Assembly: GCF_900156605.1 (NCBI RefSeq)
Contig: NZ_FTOA01000002.1
Span: forward strand, 372,001 to 436,000
Length of the DNA: 64,000 nucleotides
Source: Insolitispirillum peregrinum
GTDB taxonomy: Bacteria; Pseudomonadota; Alphaproteobacteria; Rhodospirillales; Rhodospirillaceae
Reading direction: 5' to 3'
Positions 39,505 through 50,654 of the stretch are shown piece after piece; the first letter of the stretch is position 1; each line of letters begins with the position of its first letter. The notes below the pieces were generated by a model. That model saw only the letters and a program-made list of their open reading frames with translations. It was not told the DNA's origin and ran no database searches. The position numbers were made by a program, and so were the translations under genes.

Positions 39505-39921
39505 CTAACCGTTCACCCGCACAATGACATCCACCCGCGAAATGTCGTAGCCCGCCGGAGCCTGCGGCAAACGGGTCAGTTCGATCTGATCCCCCGGAAT
39601 GTCTTCCAGACGCCCCGAGCGTTCAAAAAAGAAATGGTGGTGGGTGCTGGTGTTGGTATCGAAATAGGATCGCCCGGCATCGACAACGATCTCGTGCAGC
39701 AGACCGGCATCAGTGAACTGGTGCAAGGCGTTATAGACGGTGGCCAGCGACACCCGGATGTTGTGGGCCTGGGCTTCGGAGTGCAACTGCTCGGCTGACA
39801 GGTGACGGTCCCCTCCCTCGAACAACAGCTTGGCCAGGGCAAGGCGCTGGCGGGTCGGACGCAAGCCAACACTGCGCAGGCGTTCCAGGATGTTCGTATA
39901 GGGCCGGTGCATCATCTGCAT
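39505..39921 (-). CDS. irr: Irr, iron response regulator (Fur family)
   Basis: A 138-residue Fur-family protein. The helix-turn-helix is in GLRPTRQRLALAKLLFEG and SLATVYNALHQFTDAGLLHEI. The block SYFDTNTSTHHHFFFE carries the triple-His motif (HHH) that in Irr binds heme, in place of the Fur metal sites. Irr controls iron and heme genes in alphaproteobacteria and is inactivated when heme is available. The N-terminal heme-regulatory GCP motif of Bradyrhizobium Irr is absent, as in most others. ATG at 39921; alternative ATG codons at residues 3 and 4. Confidence 0.92.
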   Translation of the reverse strand: MQMMHRPYTNILERLRSVGLRPTRQRLALAKLLFEGGDRHLSAEQLHSEAQAHNIRVSLATVYNALHQFTDAGLLHEIVVDAGRSYFDTNTSTHHHFFFERSGRLEDIPGDQIELTRLPQAPAGYDISRVDVIVRVNG

Positions 39922-40137
39922 GGAGCATGGTCCTTCAGTCAGGGCACGTCTCGTGATGGTGCCCTTGTTTCATAAGGTCAGAACGCCTCTTCAGACAGGA
40001 ACAGTTTTGTTTCTGCCGGAAACGCTTTGGACGAATTGCAAGTTTTACCGAAAAGTAAGGCCGATGGGAACAGGAACCGCATGGAGTCGTGCAATGAAGA
40101 GCGTTCCGGTTGATGAACCTTGCCTTAAAGTAAGATC
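39922..40137. other. Intergenic region upstream of irr
   Basis: No gene is supported. It contains the upstream region of irr (minus strand). I see no convincing iron-control palindrome. Confidence 0.4.
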
Positions 40138-40168
40138 AGGCTGCACCATCTGCAATATGGTACAGCCT
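40138..40168 (-). terminator. Terminator hairpin after the nitronate-monooxygenase-like gene
   Basis: AGGCTGCACCAT (40138-40149) pairs with ATGGTACAGCCT (40157-40168) with a single mismatch. On the minus strand GATCTTACTTT follows. It lies 45 bases after the gene's stop. Confidence 0.6.
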
Positions 40169-40212
40169 GAAAAGTGACGGTCCGTGCGGGCCGTTACCGG
40201 TCCTGCGGGCGA

Positions 40213-41610
40213 TCAGTCACCCTGCATGATCCGTTCGACCAGCTGGCCGACGGTCGGGATGAAGCCGTTGGCATAGAACGGATCTTCACCAAAACGATAG
40301 GCATTGTGACCGGCAAACATCAGCTCGTTTTCGACATTGCCGCCGTGGGCGATCGACTGCAGGGTTTTCTGGATGCAGAAGCTGCGCGGGTCGGCCAGAC
40401 GGCCGGTGGTGCCAGCTTCGTTCTGCGACCAGTTGGAGAAGGCGCAGGACGACAGGCAGCCCATGCAATCGCGCTGGTCCTTGAGGATTTCGGTCGATTC
40501 GTCGGGGGTGGTAAAGACCATCGTCCCGTCGGGGGTGCGGATGCCCTGAGTGTAACCGGACTCCAGCCAGCTGCGCACGCGGATGGCATCGGCGGGGGTG
40601 ACGAAAATTTCGCGACCACGGGCACCGATGGCAATCGCTTCGCTCAGGACATCGCTCGGCTCACGGCTGTAGCTTACCTGACGCTCGGAGCGGGCTTCGA
40701 GGGTGCGCAGGAAGTCGTTGCGCACCGCCGAGGAATAGAAGCCGGTCGGGCTGAAGCGGTGCAGCAGCACGTCGCCCGCCTTCAGGGTCAGCAGGCGCTG
40801 CTTCCAGCCATCGGGGATCGGGCTTTCCTGCGTCAGCAGCGGGCGGCTGCCATACTGGAAGGCAATCGGGCCGACCTCGGCATTATCCAGCCATTCAGCC
40901 CATTCACGCAGGAACCACACGCCACCGGCCATGAATACCGGAACTTCAGCGACGCCCATTTCCCGCATGGTCTTGCGCAGTTCGATCACGCGCGGCAACG
41001 GGTCTTGCGGCTGACGCGGGTCTTCGACGTTGGTCAGGCCGTTGTGACCGCCAGCCAGCCACGGGTCTTCATAGACCACGCCGCCCAGCAGGTGGGGGAT
41101 CTTGTGAAAGCTGCGCTTCCACAAGGCGCGGAAGGCACGGGCCGAGGAGATGATCGGGTAATAGTACACGTTGTGACGGGCGGCGATTTCGGCCACCTTA
41201 TAGGGCATGCCAGCCCCGCAGGTCACGCCGTGGATCAGGCCCCTGGCCCCTTCCAGCGCGCCTTCCATGATTTCTTCGGCACCGCCCATTTCCCACAGGA
41301 CGTTCATGTGGATGCGGCCTTCGCCGTTCGACAGGTCGTGTGCGATCCGGGCCTGACGGATGGCGCCGCGAATGCCCATCTCGATCAGTTCACGGTGGCG
41401 TTCCTGACGGGTGCGGCCTTCATAGATTACCGGCTTGGGATGGCCGTTTTCATCGTAATCGTCGGCGTTAACCCCGGAAAACGTCCCGACGGCCCCGGCG
41501 GCAGCGAATGCGCCACAGGTTCGACCGTTTGACACCGCTACGCCCTTGCCGCCTTCGACAATGGGAAGCACTTCTTTTCCGGAAATGATAACCGGCTTAA
41601 TCGCCTTCAC
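40213..41610 (-). CDS. Nitronate-monooxygenase-like flavoprotein with a cysteine cluster
   Basis: A 465-residue protein with a TIM-barrel FMN domain like nitronate monooxygenases and FabK-type reductases (IHGVTCGAGMPYKVAEIAARHNV, then VPVFMAGGVWF, IAFQYGSRPLLTQES). It is longer than normal nitronate monooxygenases (320-370). The extra C-terminal part has CMGCLSSCAFSNW and a later RSFCIQKTLQ, a cysteine set that could bind an iron-sulfur cluster. GTG 41610 is preferred because GGGAGAG lies just upstream. Substrate unknown. Confidence 0.8.
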   Translation of the reverse strand: MKAIKPVIISGKEVLPIVEGGKGVAVSNGRTCGAFAAAGAVGTFSGVNADDYDENGHPKPVIYEGRTRQERHRELIEMGIRGAIRQARIAHDLSNGEGRIHMNVLWEMGGAEEIMEGALEGARGLIHGVTCGAGMPYKVAEIAARHNVYYYPIISSARAFRALWKRSFHKIPHLLGGVVYEDPWLAGGHNGLTNVEDPRQPQDPLPRVIELRKTMREMGVAEVPVFMAGGVWFLREWAEWLDNAEVGPIAFQYGSRPLLTQESPIPDGWKQRLLTLKAGDVLLHRFSPTGFYSSAVRNDFLRTLEARSERQVSYSREPSDVLSEAIAIGARGREIFVTPADAIRVRSWLESGYTQGIRTPDGTMVFTTPDESTEILKDQRDCMGCLSSCAFSNWSQNEAGTTGRLADPRSFCIQKTLQSIAHGGNVENELMFAGHNAYRFGEDPFYANGFIPTVGQLVERIMQGD

Positions 41611-41889
41611 TGCTCTCTCCCAAGTCACCCGTCAGGCGAACCCGTGGTTCGCCGCTGTTCTAGCCATAAACCTGTCGGACATCCCTGACCGTCAGGCACT
41701 GGTCCGTTCCCTGCCATTTGCCGTGCGGGCGGACCATGACATTTGTTTGTTGTCCCGTGCCGCTTGCCAGCCACGCACAGGACTCCCCGCGTCCTCTATA
41801 TATTCAGCGAAGACAGCCTTGGCTACCCTCTGCAACAGGGCAAATGCAATTACCGCATCGCATCAGCCCCGTTTTGCCCTGCAATACCG
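41611..41889. other. Intergenic region between GDPD and the nitronate-monooxygenase-like gene
   Basis: No gene is supported. An inverted pair (ACAGGGCAAA near 41835 and TTTTGCCCTG near 41871) with a long loop could end the upstream GDPD transcript. The rest must hold the promoter of the nitronate-monooxygenase-like gene. Confidence 0.4.
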
Positions 41890-42642
41890 CTATCCGAGAG
41901 CCTTTCTGATCGCGCCCGGATCATCACTGAACACCGCATCAGCCCCGGCGGCGAGCAAAAACCGCACCCGTTCCGGGTCATTCACCGTCCAGACCGCAAC
42001 AGCCAATCCGTGATTCTTCACCTGGGCGATGGTCGCCGGAGACAATTCCACGTCTCCCAGATGCAGGGCCTGCACGCGCAGGATGGCAGCCTGTTCGCGC
42101 CAGTCATCGGGCAGGTTGTCACACAGCAACGCTCGCGGCCAGGACGGCGCCAGATCACGGGCGACCGCCAGCGCGGCACGGGAAAAGCTGCTGATCAGCG
42201 GCGGGCGGTCATCGGCCGACCATTGCAGGGCCGCTGTTGCCAGCACCACCCGCGCCGTTTCCTCGACGCGGTTCGGGCAGGGCTTCAGTTCCAGATTGAT
42301 CGCCAGATCATGATCTTGCGCGCAATCAAGGACCTCTTCCAGACTGGGGACCTGCGCGCCCTGAAAGGCCGGGGAAAACCAGCCGCCGGCGTCCAGACCG
42401 CTCAGGGCCTCGAAGGTAATGTCCTGCACTGGCCCGGTTCCATCGGTGGTCCGTTCCAGATCATCGTCATGAAAGACGATTGCCCGGTTGTCGGCGGTCA
42501 GCTTGGCATCGAACTCGACCATTGCCGCGCCGTCGCGGGCTGCCTGACGAAACGACGCCAAGGTGTTTTCCGGCGCCAGGGCACAGGCGCCCCGGTGACC
42601 AATCACCGGTGACGGATACAGGGTCGCAAGTCCGATGGGCAC
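41890..42642 (-). CDS. ugpQ: Glycerophosphodiester phosphodiesterase
   Basis: A 250-residue GDPD-family enzyme, cytoplasmic since no signal peptide is present. Catalytic blocks are intact: PSPVIGHRGACALAPENTLASF (His-Arg-Gly and Glu-Asn), MVEFDAKLTADNRAIVFHDDDLERTTDGTG (metal-binding Glu/Asp and the catalytic His), INLELKP, and the C-terminal VAVWTVND. It splits glycerophosphodiesters to glycerol-3-phosphate and an alcohol. I prefer GTG 42642 (CAGAGAGAA upstream) over the ORF start at 42723, which lies in a stretch unlike the family. Confidence 0.9.
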   Translation of the reverse strand: MPIGLATLYPSPVIGHRGACALAPENTLASFRQAARDGAAMVEFDAKLTADNRAIVFHDDDLERTTDGTGPVQDITFEALSGLDAGGWFSPAFQGAQVPSLEEVLDCAQDHDLAINLELKPCPNRVEETARVVLATAALQWSADDRPPLISSFSRAALAVARDLAPSWPRALLCDNLPDDWREQAAILRVQALHLGDVELSPATIAQVKNHGLAVAVWTVNDPERVRFLLAAGADAVFSDDPGAIRKALG

Positions 42643-42787
42643 GCTTGTTTCTCTCTGATGGGGGCTGGTGGGGGGAATTGCGAAGTAGAAACGTCCTGAA
42701 AAAAGGCCGCCTGATAGCATCAAGCCTGACAGACCCGGTACGGGGGTCTGTCAGGCCGATGTCAGTCAGGATGGAACCTCGGCCTTA

Positions 42788-44902
42788 TCAGGCGTCGGCT
42801 TCCTTGGTCTTCAGTTCGCCAGTGGCCTGGTCAACCTGCTTCATCGACAGCTTGACCTTGCCGCGGTCGTCGAAACCGACGCACTTGACCCAGACGTTGT
42901 CGCCCATGGTCACGAAGTCGGACGGCTTGGAACCGCGCTGTTCGGTCATTTCCGAGATGTGGACCAGACCGTCGCGCTTGCCGAGGAAGTTCACGAAGGC
43001 ACCGAAGTCCATCACCTTCACGACCTTGCCCTGATAGACAACGCCGATTTCCGGTTCAGCAACAATGCCCTTGATCCAGTTCACGGCCTTGGCGGCGGCG
43101 TCGGCATCGGTCGAGGCAACCTTGATGGTGCCGTCGTCTTCGATGTCGATCTTGGTGCCGGTGGTTTCGGTGATTTCACGGATCACCTTGCCACCCGAAC
43201 CGATCACGTCACGGATCTTGCCGGAGTCGATCTTGAAGGTGGTGATGCGCGGAGCATTGCCCGACACGTCGGTCCGGGCAGCGCCCAGAGCCTTGGTCAT
43301 TTCGCCCAGAATGTGCAGGCGACCGTCGCGGGCCTGATCGAGCGCAATGCGCATGATTTCGCGGGTGATGGAGGTGATCTTGATGTCCATCTGCAGCGAG
43401 GTCACGCCCGCTTCGGTCCCGGCCACCTTGAAGTCCATGTCACCCAGATGATCTTCGTCACCCAGAATGTCGGACAGGACGGCGAAACGGTCGCCTTCCT
43501 TGATCAGACCCATGGCAATGCCAGCCACCGGACGGGTCAGCGGCACACCGGCATCCATCAGCGCCAGCGAGGTGCCGCAGACGGTTGCCATCGACGACGA
43601 ACCGTTGGATTCGGTGATTTCCGACACCACGCGGATGGTGTAGGGGAACTTGTCCTTGCCCGGCAGCAGCGGGTGGACGGCGCGCCATGCCAGCTTGCCG
43701 TGACCGATTTCACGACGGCCCGGCGAGCCCATGCGGCCAGCTTCACCGACCGAGTACGGCGGGAAGTTGTAGTGCAGCATGAAGGTTTCGCGGTATTCGC
43801 CCGCCAGCGCGTCGATGATCTGTTCGTCCTGGCCGGTGCCGAGGGTGGTGACCACCAGCGCCTGGGTTTCGCCACGGGTGAACAGGGCCGAGCCGTGGGC
43901 ACGCTGCAGAACGCCAACCACCGATTCGATCGGACGGACGGTCTTGGTGTCGCGGCCATCGATGCGGATGCCGGTGTCGAGGATGGTGGAACGCACCACG
44001 TCGGCTTCCAGCCCCTTGAACACTTCGCCGGCGACCTGAGCCTGTTCCGGCGCGATCAGTTCCATCGCCTTGGCCTTGACGGCGCTGACGGCTTCGTGAC
44101 GGGCGGTCTTGGCGGCAATCTTGTAGGCGGCGGACAGGTCGGCGCGGACGGCTTCGAACTTCGCCTTGACCTCGGCATAGACCGGCGACGGGGCGGCCAG
44201 ATCGCGCGGATCCTTGGCGGCAGCTTCGGCCAGATCGATGATCGCATCGATCACCACCTGCATCTGGTCGTGACCAAAGGTCACCGCGCCCAGCATGATT
44301 TCTTCGGACAGTTCCTTGGCTTCGGACTCGACCATCAGCACCCCTTCACGGGTACCGGCAACGACCAGATCAAGGGCGCTGTCAGCCATGTCGGCGGAGG
44401 TCGGGTTCAGCAGGTAGGCACCATCCTTGAAGCCGACGCGGGCAGCACCGATGGGGCCGAGGAACGGCAGGCCGGACAGGGTCAGCGCGGCCGACGCGCC
44501 GATCATCGATGCGATGTCGGGGTCGTTTTCCAGATCGTGGGCCAGAACAGTGGCGACCACCTGGGTTTCGCACTTGTAGTCTTCGTGGAACAGCGGGCGG
44601 ATCGGACGGTCGATCAGGCGGGAAACCAGGGTTTCCTTTTCCGAGGGACGACCTTCACGCTTGAAAAAGCCGCCGGGGATCTTGCCCGCAGCGAACGCCT
44701 TTTCCTGGTAGTTCACGGTCAGCGGGAAAAAGTCCTGGCCGGGCTTGGCGGACTTGGCGCCAACGGCGGTCACCAGAACGGTGGTTTCGCCGTAGGTGAC
44801 CAGAACCGCACCATCAGCCTGGCGGGCGATCTGGCCGGTTTCCAGCACCAGCTTGCGGCCGCCCCACAGGAGTTCCTTACGGATCACGGTGAACATGGAC
44901 AT
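42788..44902 (-). CDS. pnp: Polyribonucleotide nucleotidyltransferase
   Basis: A 704-residue PNPase, full length. Two RNase PH domains (first from residue 5 with [25 protein letters not shown], second with [18 protein letters not shown] and the catalytic [15 protein letters not shown]), then a KH domain ([30 protein letters not shown]) and an S1 domain ([31 protein letters not shown]). It degrades RNA 3' to 5' using phosphate. Start at ATG 44902 with AAGGA upstream; ATG 44896 is also possible. It follows rpsO, as in most bacteria. Confidence 0.97.
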   Translation of the reverse strand: MSMFTVIRKELLWGGRKLVLETGQIARQADGAVLVTYGETTVLVTAVGAKSAKPGQDFFPLTVNYQEKAFAAGKIPGGFFKREGRPSEKETLVSRLIDRPIRPLFHEDYKCETQVVATVLAHDLENDPDIASMIGASAALTLSGLPFLGPIGAARVGFKDGAYLLNPTSADMADSALDLVVAGTREGVLMVESEAKELSEEIMLGAVTFGHDQMQVVIDAIIDLAEAAAKDPRDLAAPSPVYAEVKAKFEAVRADLSAAYKIAAKTARHEAVSAVKAKAMELIAPEQAQVAGEVFKGLEADVVRSTILDTGIRIDGRDTKTVRPIESVVGVLQRAHGSALFTRGETQALVVTTLGTGQDEQIIDALAGEYRETFMLHYNFPPYSVGEAGRMGSPGRREIGHGKLAWRAVHPLLPGKDKFPYTIRVVSEITESNGSSSMATVCGTSLALMDAGVPLTRPVAGIAMGLIKEGDRFAVLSDILGDEDHLGDMDFKVAGTEAGVTSLQMDIKITSITREIMRIALDQARDGRLHILGEMTKALGAARTDVSGNAPRITTFKIDSGKIRDVIGSGGKVIREITETTGTKIDIEDDGTIKVASTDADAAAKAVNWIKGIVAEPEIGVVYQGKVVKVMDFGAFVNFLGKRDGLVHISEMTEQRGSKPSDFVTMGDNVWVKCVGFDDRGKVKLSMKQVDQATGELKTKEADA

Positions 44903-45046
44903 ATCGTCGTTTTTCCTTAGTTCAGGTGGGTCAACCCGGAGGCCGCCGCAGAGGAGGTACCGTGTACCCCATGCAAACGGGTCAGTTGACCCCGATTTAG
45001 TCTTTTCTTTCATAACCAAACGAATAAGCAACCGTTCCCGGTCGCA

Positions 45047-45093
45047 GCCGCAGGCGGTGAAGCCTGTGCGGCATCCTTCGAAATCGCGAAGGT
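45047..45093 (-). promoter_or_regulatory. Double-hairpin leader of pnp
   Basis: Two hairpins lie in the 5' leader: CCTTCG/CGAAGG (45076-45081 and 45088-45093) and GCCGCACAGGC/GCCTGCGGC (45063-45073 and 45047-45055). A pair of leader stems is also found in E. coli pnp, where RNase III cleavage and PNPase binding give autocontrol. The same control here is inferred from layout. Confidence 0.5.
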
Positions 45094-45122
45094 GTCTTAT
45101 AAAAAGGTACTTAAAACAGACG

Positions 45123-45145
45123 AGGACGCCCGGGGAGGGCGCCCT
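45123..45145 (-). terminator. rpsO-pnp intercistronic terminator
   Basis: On the minus strand AGGGCGCCC (45137-45145) pairs with GGGCGTCCT (45123-45131), nine pairs with one G-T, around TCCCC, followed by CGTCTGTTTTAAG. The T-run is short and offset, so partial read-through to pnp is likely. Confidence 0.6.
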
Positions 45146-45163
45146 GTCCGAAACGGGTCCGAA

Positions 45164-45433
45164 TTACTTGCGGATGCCCAGACGTTCGATCAGCGTCTCG
45201 TAACGCTTCACGTTCTTCTTCTTCAGGTAGTCGAGCATCGCACGGCGCTGGCCGACCATCATCAGGAGACCACGACGGGAGTGGTTGTCCTTCTTGTGGC
45301 TCTTGAAGTGTTCGGTCAGGTTCTTGATCCGCTCGCTCATGATGGCGATCTGGACTTCCGGCGAACCGGTGTCACCCGGCTGGGTGGCGAATTCGGTGAT
45401 CAGGGCCTGCTTGCGTTCAGCAGTAATCGACAT
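45164..45433 (-). CDS. rpsO: Ribosomal protein S15
   Basis: An 89-residue protein, exactly the normal S15 length. Conserved parts are [52 protein letters not shown], which bind the central domain of 16S rRNA. S15 is a primary binder in 30S assembly. Upstream truB and downstream pnp give the classical truB-rpsO-pnp order. Confidence 0.99.
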   Translation of the reverse strand: MSITAERKQALITEFATQPGDTGSPEVQIAIMSERIKNLTEHFKSHKKDNHSRRGLLMMVGQRRAMLDYLKKKNVKRYETLIERLGIRK

Positions 45434-45452
45434 CGGAAACTCCGTTCATGTC

Positions 45453-46376
45453 TTAGAGGTTCAATACGCGAATCGGGCGGATGGATCCGTCCTCGATACG
45501 GGCGATCGCCACCGGTTTGTCAGCGGTTCCGACGCAAACCAGACAGCCGTCTGTCAGATCGGAACGCGTAACACGGCCAACCCCGGCGTTTAACGGCAGG
45601 GTCTGTCCGGTATGGAGGCGACGAGCTTCTGCTTCGGAAACGGCCAGCGCCGGGATGTCGTCCAGCGCGGTCGCGATCGGTAACAGAAGATCCAACGGGG
45701 CTGCACTATGCCCGACTTCCCCCAGCTTATCCAGCGAAATCGCCGTTGCTTCGGTGAACGGGCCACAGCTCAGGCGGCGCAATTCGGTGATGTAACCGAC
45801 CGTTCCAACCGCCTGTGCGAGGTCGCGGGCCAGCGAGCGCATATAGGCTCCCTTGCCGCTGAGCACGCGGAAGCGCGCCCGGTCCGGCAGGGCTTCGACC
45901 AGCTCAAAGGCGTCGATGCGGATCGGGCGGGCGTCGAGATCAACCTCTTCGCCATCGCGGGCCAGATCATAGGCACGCTGACCATCGACCTTGATCGCCG
46001 AATAGCGCGGCGGCACCTGCGAGATGGTGCCGGTGAACTGCGGGAGGGCAGCCTCAATCGCTTCGACCGAGGGGCGATGGTCCGAAGTGGCGCAGACTTC
46101 GCCCTCTTCGTCGTCGGTGGTGCGTTGTTCCCCCCAGACGATGGCAAAGGAATAGACTTTTTGCCCGTCCATCACATAAGGAACGGTTTTGGTCGCCTCT
46201 CCCAGCGCCACTGGCAGGATGCCACTGGCCAACGGGTCAAGCGTGCCGCCGTGTCCAGCCTTCTGGGCGTTGAACAGCCATCGCACCTTGGCCACCACCT
46301 GCGTCGAGGTCATTCCCACCGGTTTGTCGATGGCAATCCAGCCATGGACCGGTTCTCCCTTGCGCCGACGTGCCAT
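45453..46376 (-). CDS. truB: tRNA pseudouridine-55 synthase
   Basis: A 307-residue TruB. The catalytic aspartate is Asp47 in GHGGTLDPLASGILPVALG; GWIAIDKPVGMTSTQVV at the start and RYSAIKVDGQRAYDLAR in the middle are family hallmarks. A C-terminal PUA-like part follows. It makes pseudouridine 55 in the T-loop of tRNAs. It lies four bases after rbfA and just before rpsO. Confidence 0.97.
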   Translation of the reverse strand: MARRRKGEPVHGWIAIDKPVGMTSTQVVAKVRWLFNAQKAGHGGTLDPLASGILPVALGEATKTVPYVMDGQKVYSFAIVWGEQRTTDDEEGEVCATSDHRPSVEAIEAALPQFTGTISQVPPRYSAIKVDGQRAYDLARDGEEVDLDARPIRIDAFELVEALPDRARFRVLSGKGAYMRSLARDLAQAVGTVGYITELRRLSCGPFTEATAISLDKLGEVGHSAAPLDLLLPIATALDDIPALAVSEAEARRLHTGQTLPLNAGVGRVTRSDLTDGCLVCVGTADKPVAIARIEDGSIRPIRVLNL

Positions 46377-46380
46377 CGTT

Positions 46381-46848
46381 TCAGTCTTTCAGCCGGTCGG
46401 TGCCATCAGTGGCATCATCTGTATCGTCGATATCATCATCGTCTTCGTTACCCGGGGTGTGGCTGGCACCGGTGTCGCGCAGGACTTCGGGGCGATGCAG
46501 CAGTTCCTCGATGTGGCTGTATTCGTCAAAGCTGGTATCGGTCTGGAACGACAGCCGTGGCACGAACTTCATGTTGACCCGGCGCGCCAGTTCATGACGC
46601 AGGAACGGCGTTGCCCGCTTCAGGGCGTCAAGCAACGGAGCCGCCTCGCCACCACCCAGCGGGGTGAAAAAGGCGGTGGCGTTCTTCAGGTCCGGGCTGA
46701 CCCGGACCTGGGTGATGGTCAGCGGGTGCTGTTGCAGCACGGCGTCGTGCACATCACCGCGCTCGATGGTCATTGCCAGAGCGTAGCGGATTTCTTCGGC
46801 AACGCGCAGCTGGCGCTGCGAGGGGGCCTTGCTGGGAGCGCGAGACAT
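46381..46848 (-). CDS. rbfA: Ribosome-binding factor A
   Basis: A 155-residue protein. The KH-like core is seen in SQRQLRVAEEIRYALAMTIERGDV and LTITQVRVSPDLKNATAFF, with the later LARRVNMKFVPRLSFQTDTSFDEYSHIEELL. RbfA helps 30S maturation near the 5' end of 16S rRNA. The C-terminal tail is very acidic (EDDDDIDDTDDATDGTD), common in alphaproteobacteria. ATG 46848 has GGAGC upstream; the ORF extends further but into the terminator region. Confidence 0.96.
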   Translation of the reverse strand: MSRAPSKAPSQRQLRVAEEIRYALAMTIERGDVHDAVLQQHPLTITQVRVSPDLKNATAFFTPLGGGEAAPLLDALKRATPFLRHELARRVNMKFVPRLSFQTDTSFDEYSHIEELLHRPEVLRDTGASHTPGNEDDDDIDDTDDATDGTDRLKD

Positions 46849-46903
46849 GAGGGGGGCTCCTTGTTTCCTGTAAAATCGTGATGGGCCGGGCTGTAAAAAG
46901 AAA

Positions 46904-46939
46904 ACGGCACCCGTGCGGTGAAAACCGACCGGGCGCCGT
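46904..46939 (-). terminator. Intrinsic terminator between infB and rbfA
   Basis: On the minus strand ACGGCGCCCG (46930-46939) pairs with CGGGTGCCGT (46904-46913), followed by TTTTCTTTTT. This is a strong intrinsic terminator within a cluster usually transcribed as one operon, leaving only about 55 bases before the rbfA start. Confidence 0.8.
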
Positions 46940-46948
46940 AGCAGCCAG

Positions 46949-46981
46949 CCCCGGCATCGACCCAAAAGGGAGATGCCGGGG
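46949..46981 (-). terminator. Hairpin after infB
   Basis: CCCCGGCAT (46949-46957) pairs with ATGCCGGGG (46973-46981), nine perfect pairs, 30 bases after the infB stop. No T-run follows directly, so it probably protects the infB 3' end or acts with the next terminator. Confidence 0.6.
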
Positions 46982-47010
46982 AAACAGCCTGGAAAAGTGC
47001 CTGGTCAGCC

Positions 47011-49809
<2,799 letters not shown>

Positions 49810-49825
49810 TCGTACCGGTTCGTCC

Positions 49826-50650
49826 TTAGGCGTCAAAATCAGTGTGCTCGGACGGCCCTTCGGACCAGGCGTGCGCCGGGGCCGGTTCCGTCGGTTCCGT
49901 CCGCCCCTGCGCTGGCGCGGGGACGTGTTCCGCACAATCACCCTGGCCCAGATAGGCCACCAGGCGATCGATAAGGTGTTCCAGCCGGGCGACCAGGGGC
50001 CGCTGAGCCAGGGGACCAGCGACCAGGGCGACATGCACCACGTGGTCACGGCCAAGAATGGCGGCCAGTTCGGCCCCCGAAAACATGTCAACCACTGGCG
50101 CTTTGGGGGCCAGTGCAGTCAATTTGCGCCGTCCGTCCTCGGCACCGTCCTCGGCTTCCAGCAGCAGGACAACCCGTCCTGCCTTGGCTTCGGCCTTGAC
50201 CTTGTCAAATCCTGCCACCACCAGACCGGCGCGGCGGGCAAAGCCAAGGGTATCAAGGCAACGGTTGCGCAACTGCATCGCGACCTGATCGGCCAGATCC
50301 GGCGGAGCCGTCAAGGCTTGCCGGGCTGCGCGGGAGAATGCCCGCTTGCGCGTGGCTGTTTCTACCATATCGCGGCGCGCACTCAACCACAAACCCCGCC
50401 CGGGCAGTTTTCCGTCCAGATCTGCCACCACCGAACCATCGGGAGTGGCAACAAAGCGGATCATCCGCTCTTTCGGGAAGCTCTCGCCGCTGACGATACA
50501 GCGGCGGAGCGTCGGATCACTGTCAGAGTCGGCAGCCCCATGACGGGGGGCCGTTTTTTCTCCCTTGCGGTGACCCTTGCGCCGTGTATCGGGTGGCGGA
50601 GGGGCTGTGGCAAGGTCAGGCGGGATGGGAACCCGGGACTGTGATGTCAT
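49826..50650 (-). CDS. YlxR-L7Ae fusion RNA-binding protein
   Basis: A 274-residue protein. The N-terminal YlxR (DUF448) domain shows [43 protein letters not shown] second domain with [43 protein letters not shown] resembles L7Ae-type RNA-binding proteins. Such fusions are usual in alphaproteobacteria, whereas other bacteria keep the parts separate. It starts five bases after the nusA stop and ends 16 bases before infB. It probably binds RNA in transcription or translation. Confidence 0.92.
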   Translation of the reverse strand: MTSQSRVPIPPDLATAPPPPDTRRKGHRKGEKTAPRHGAADSDSDPTLRRCIVSGESFPKERMIRFVATPDGSVVADLDGKLPGRGLWLSARRDMVETATRKRAFSRAARQALTAPPDLADQVAMQLRNRCLDTLGFARRAGLVVAGFDKVKAEAKAGRVVLLLEAEDGAEDGRRKLTALAPKAPVVDMFSGAELAAILGRDHVVHVALVAGPLAQRPLVARLEHLIDRLVAYLGQGDCAEHVPAPAQGRTEPTEPAPAHAWSEGPSEHTDFDA

Positions 50651-50654
50651 GGAG

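Noticed and set aside
42959-44920. A 653-codon + strand frame opposite pnp
   Set aside because: Its Gly/Asp/His-rich composition is that of an antisense shadow, and pnp on the other strand is certain.
49810-50091. N-terminal extension of infB
   Set aside because: The extra residues are the ylxR gene read in another frame; the true start MSNDNEKKP at 49809 matches IF-2.
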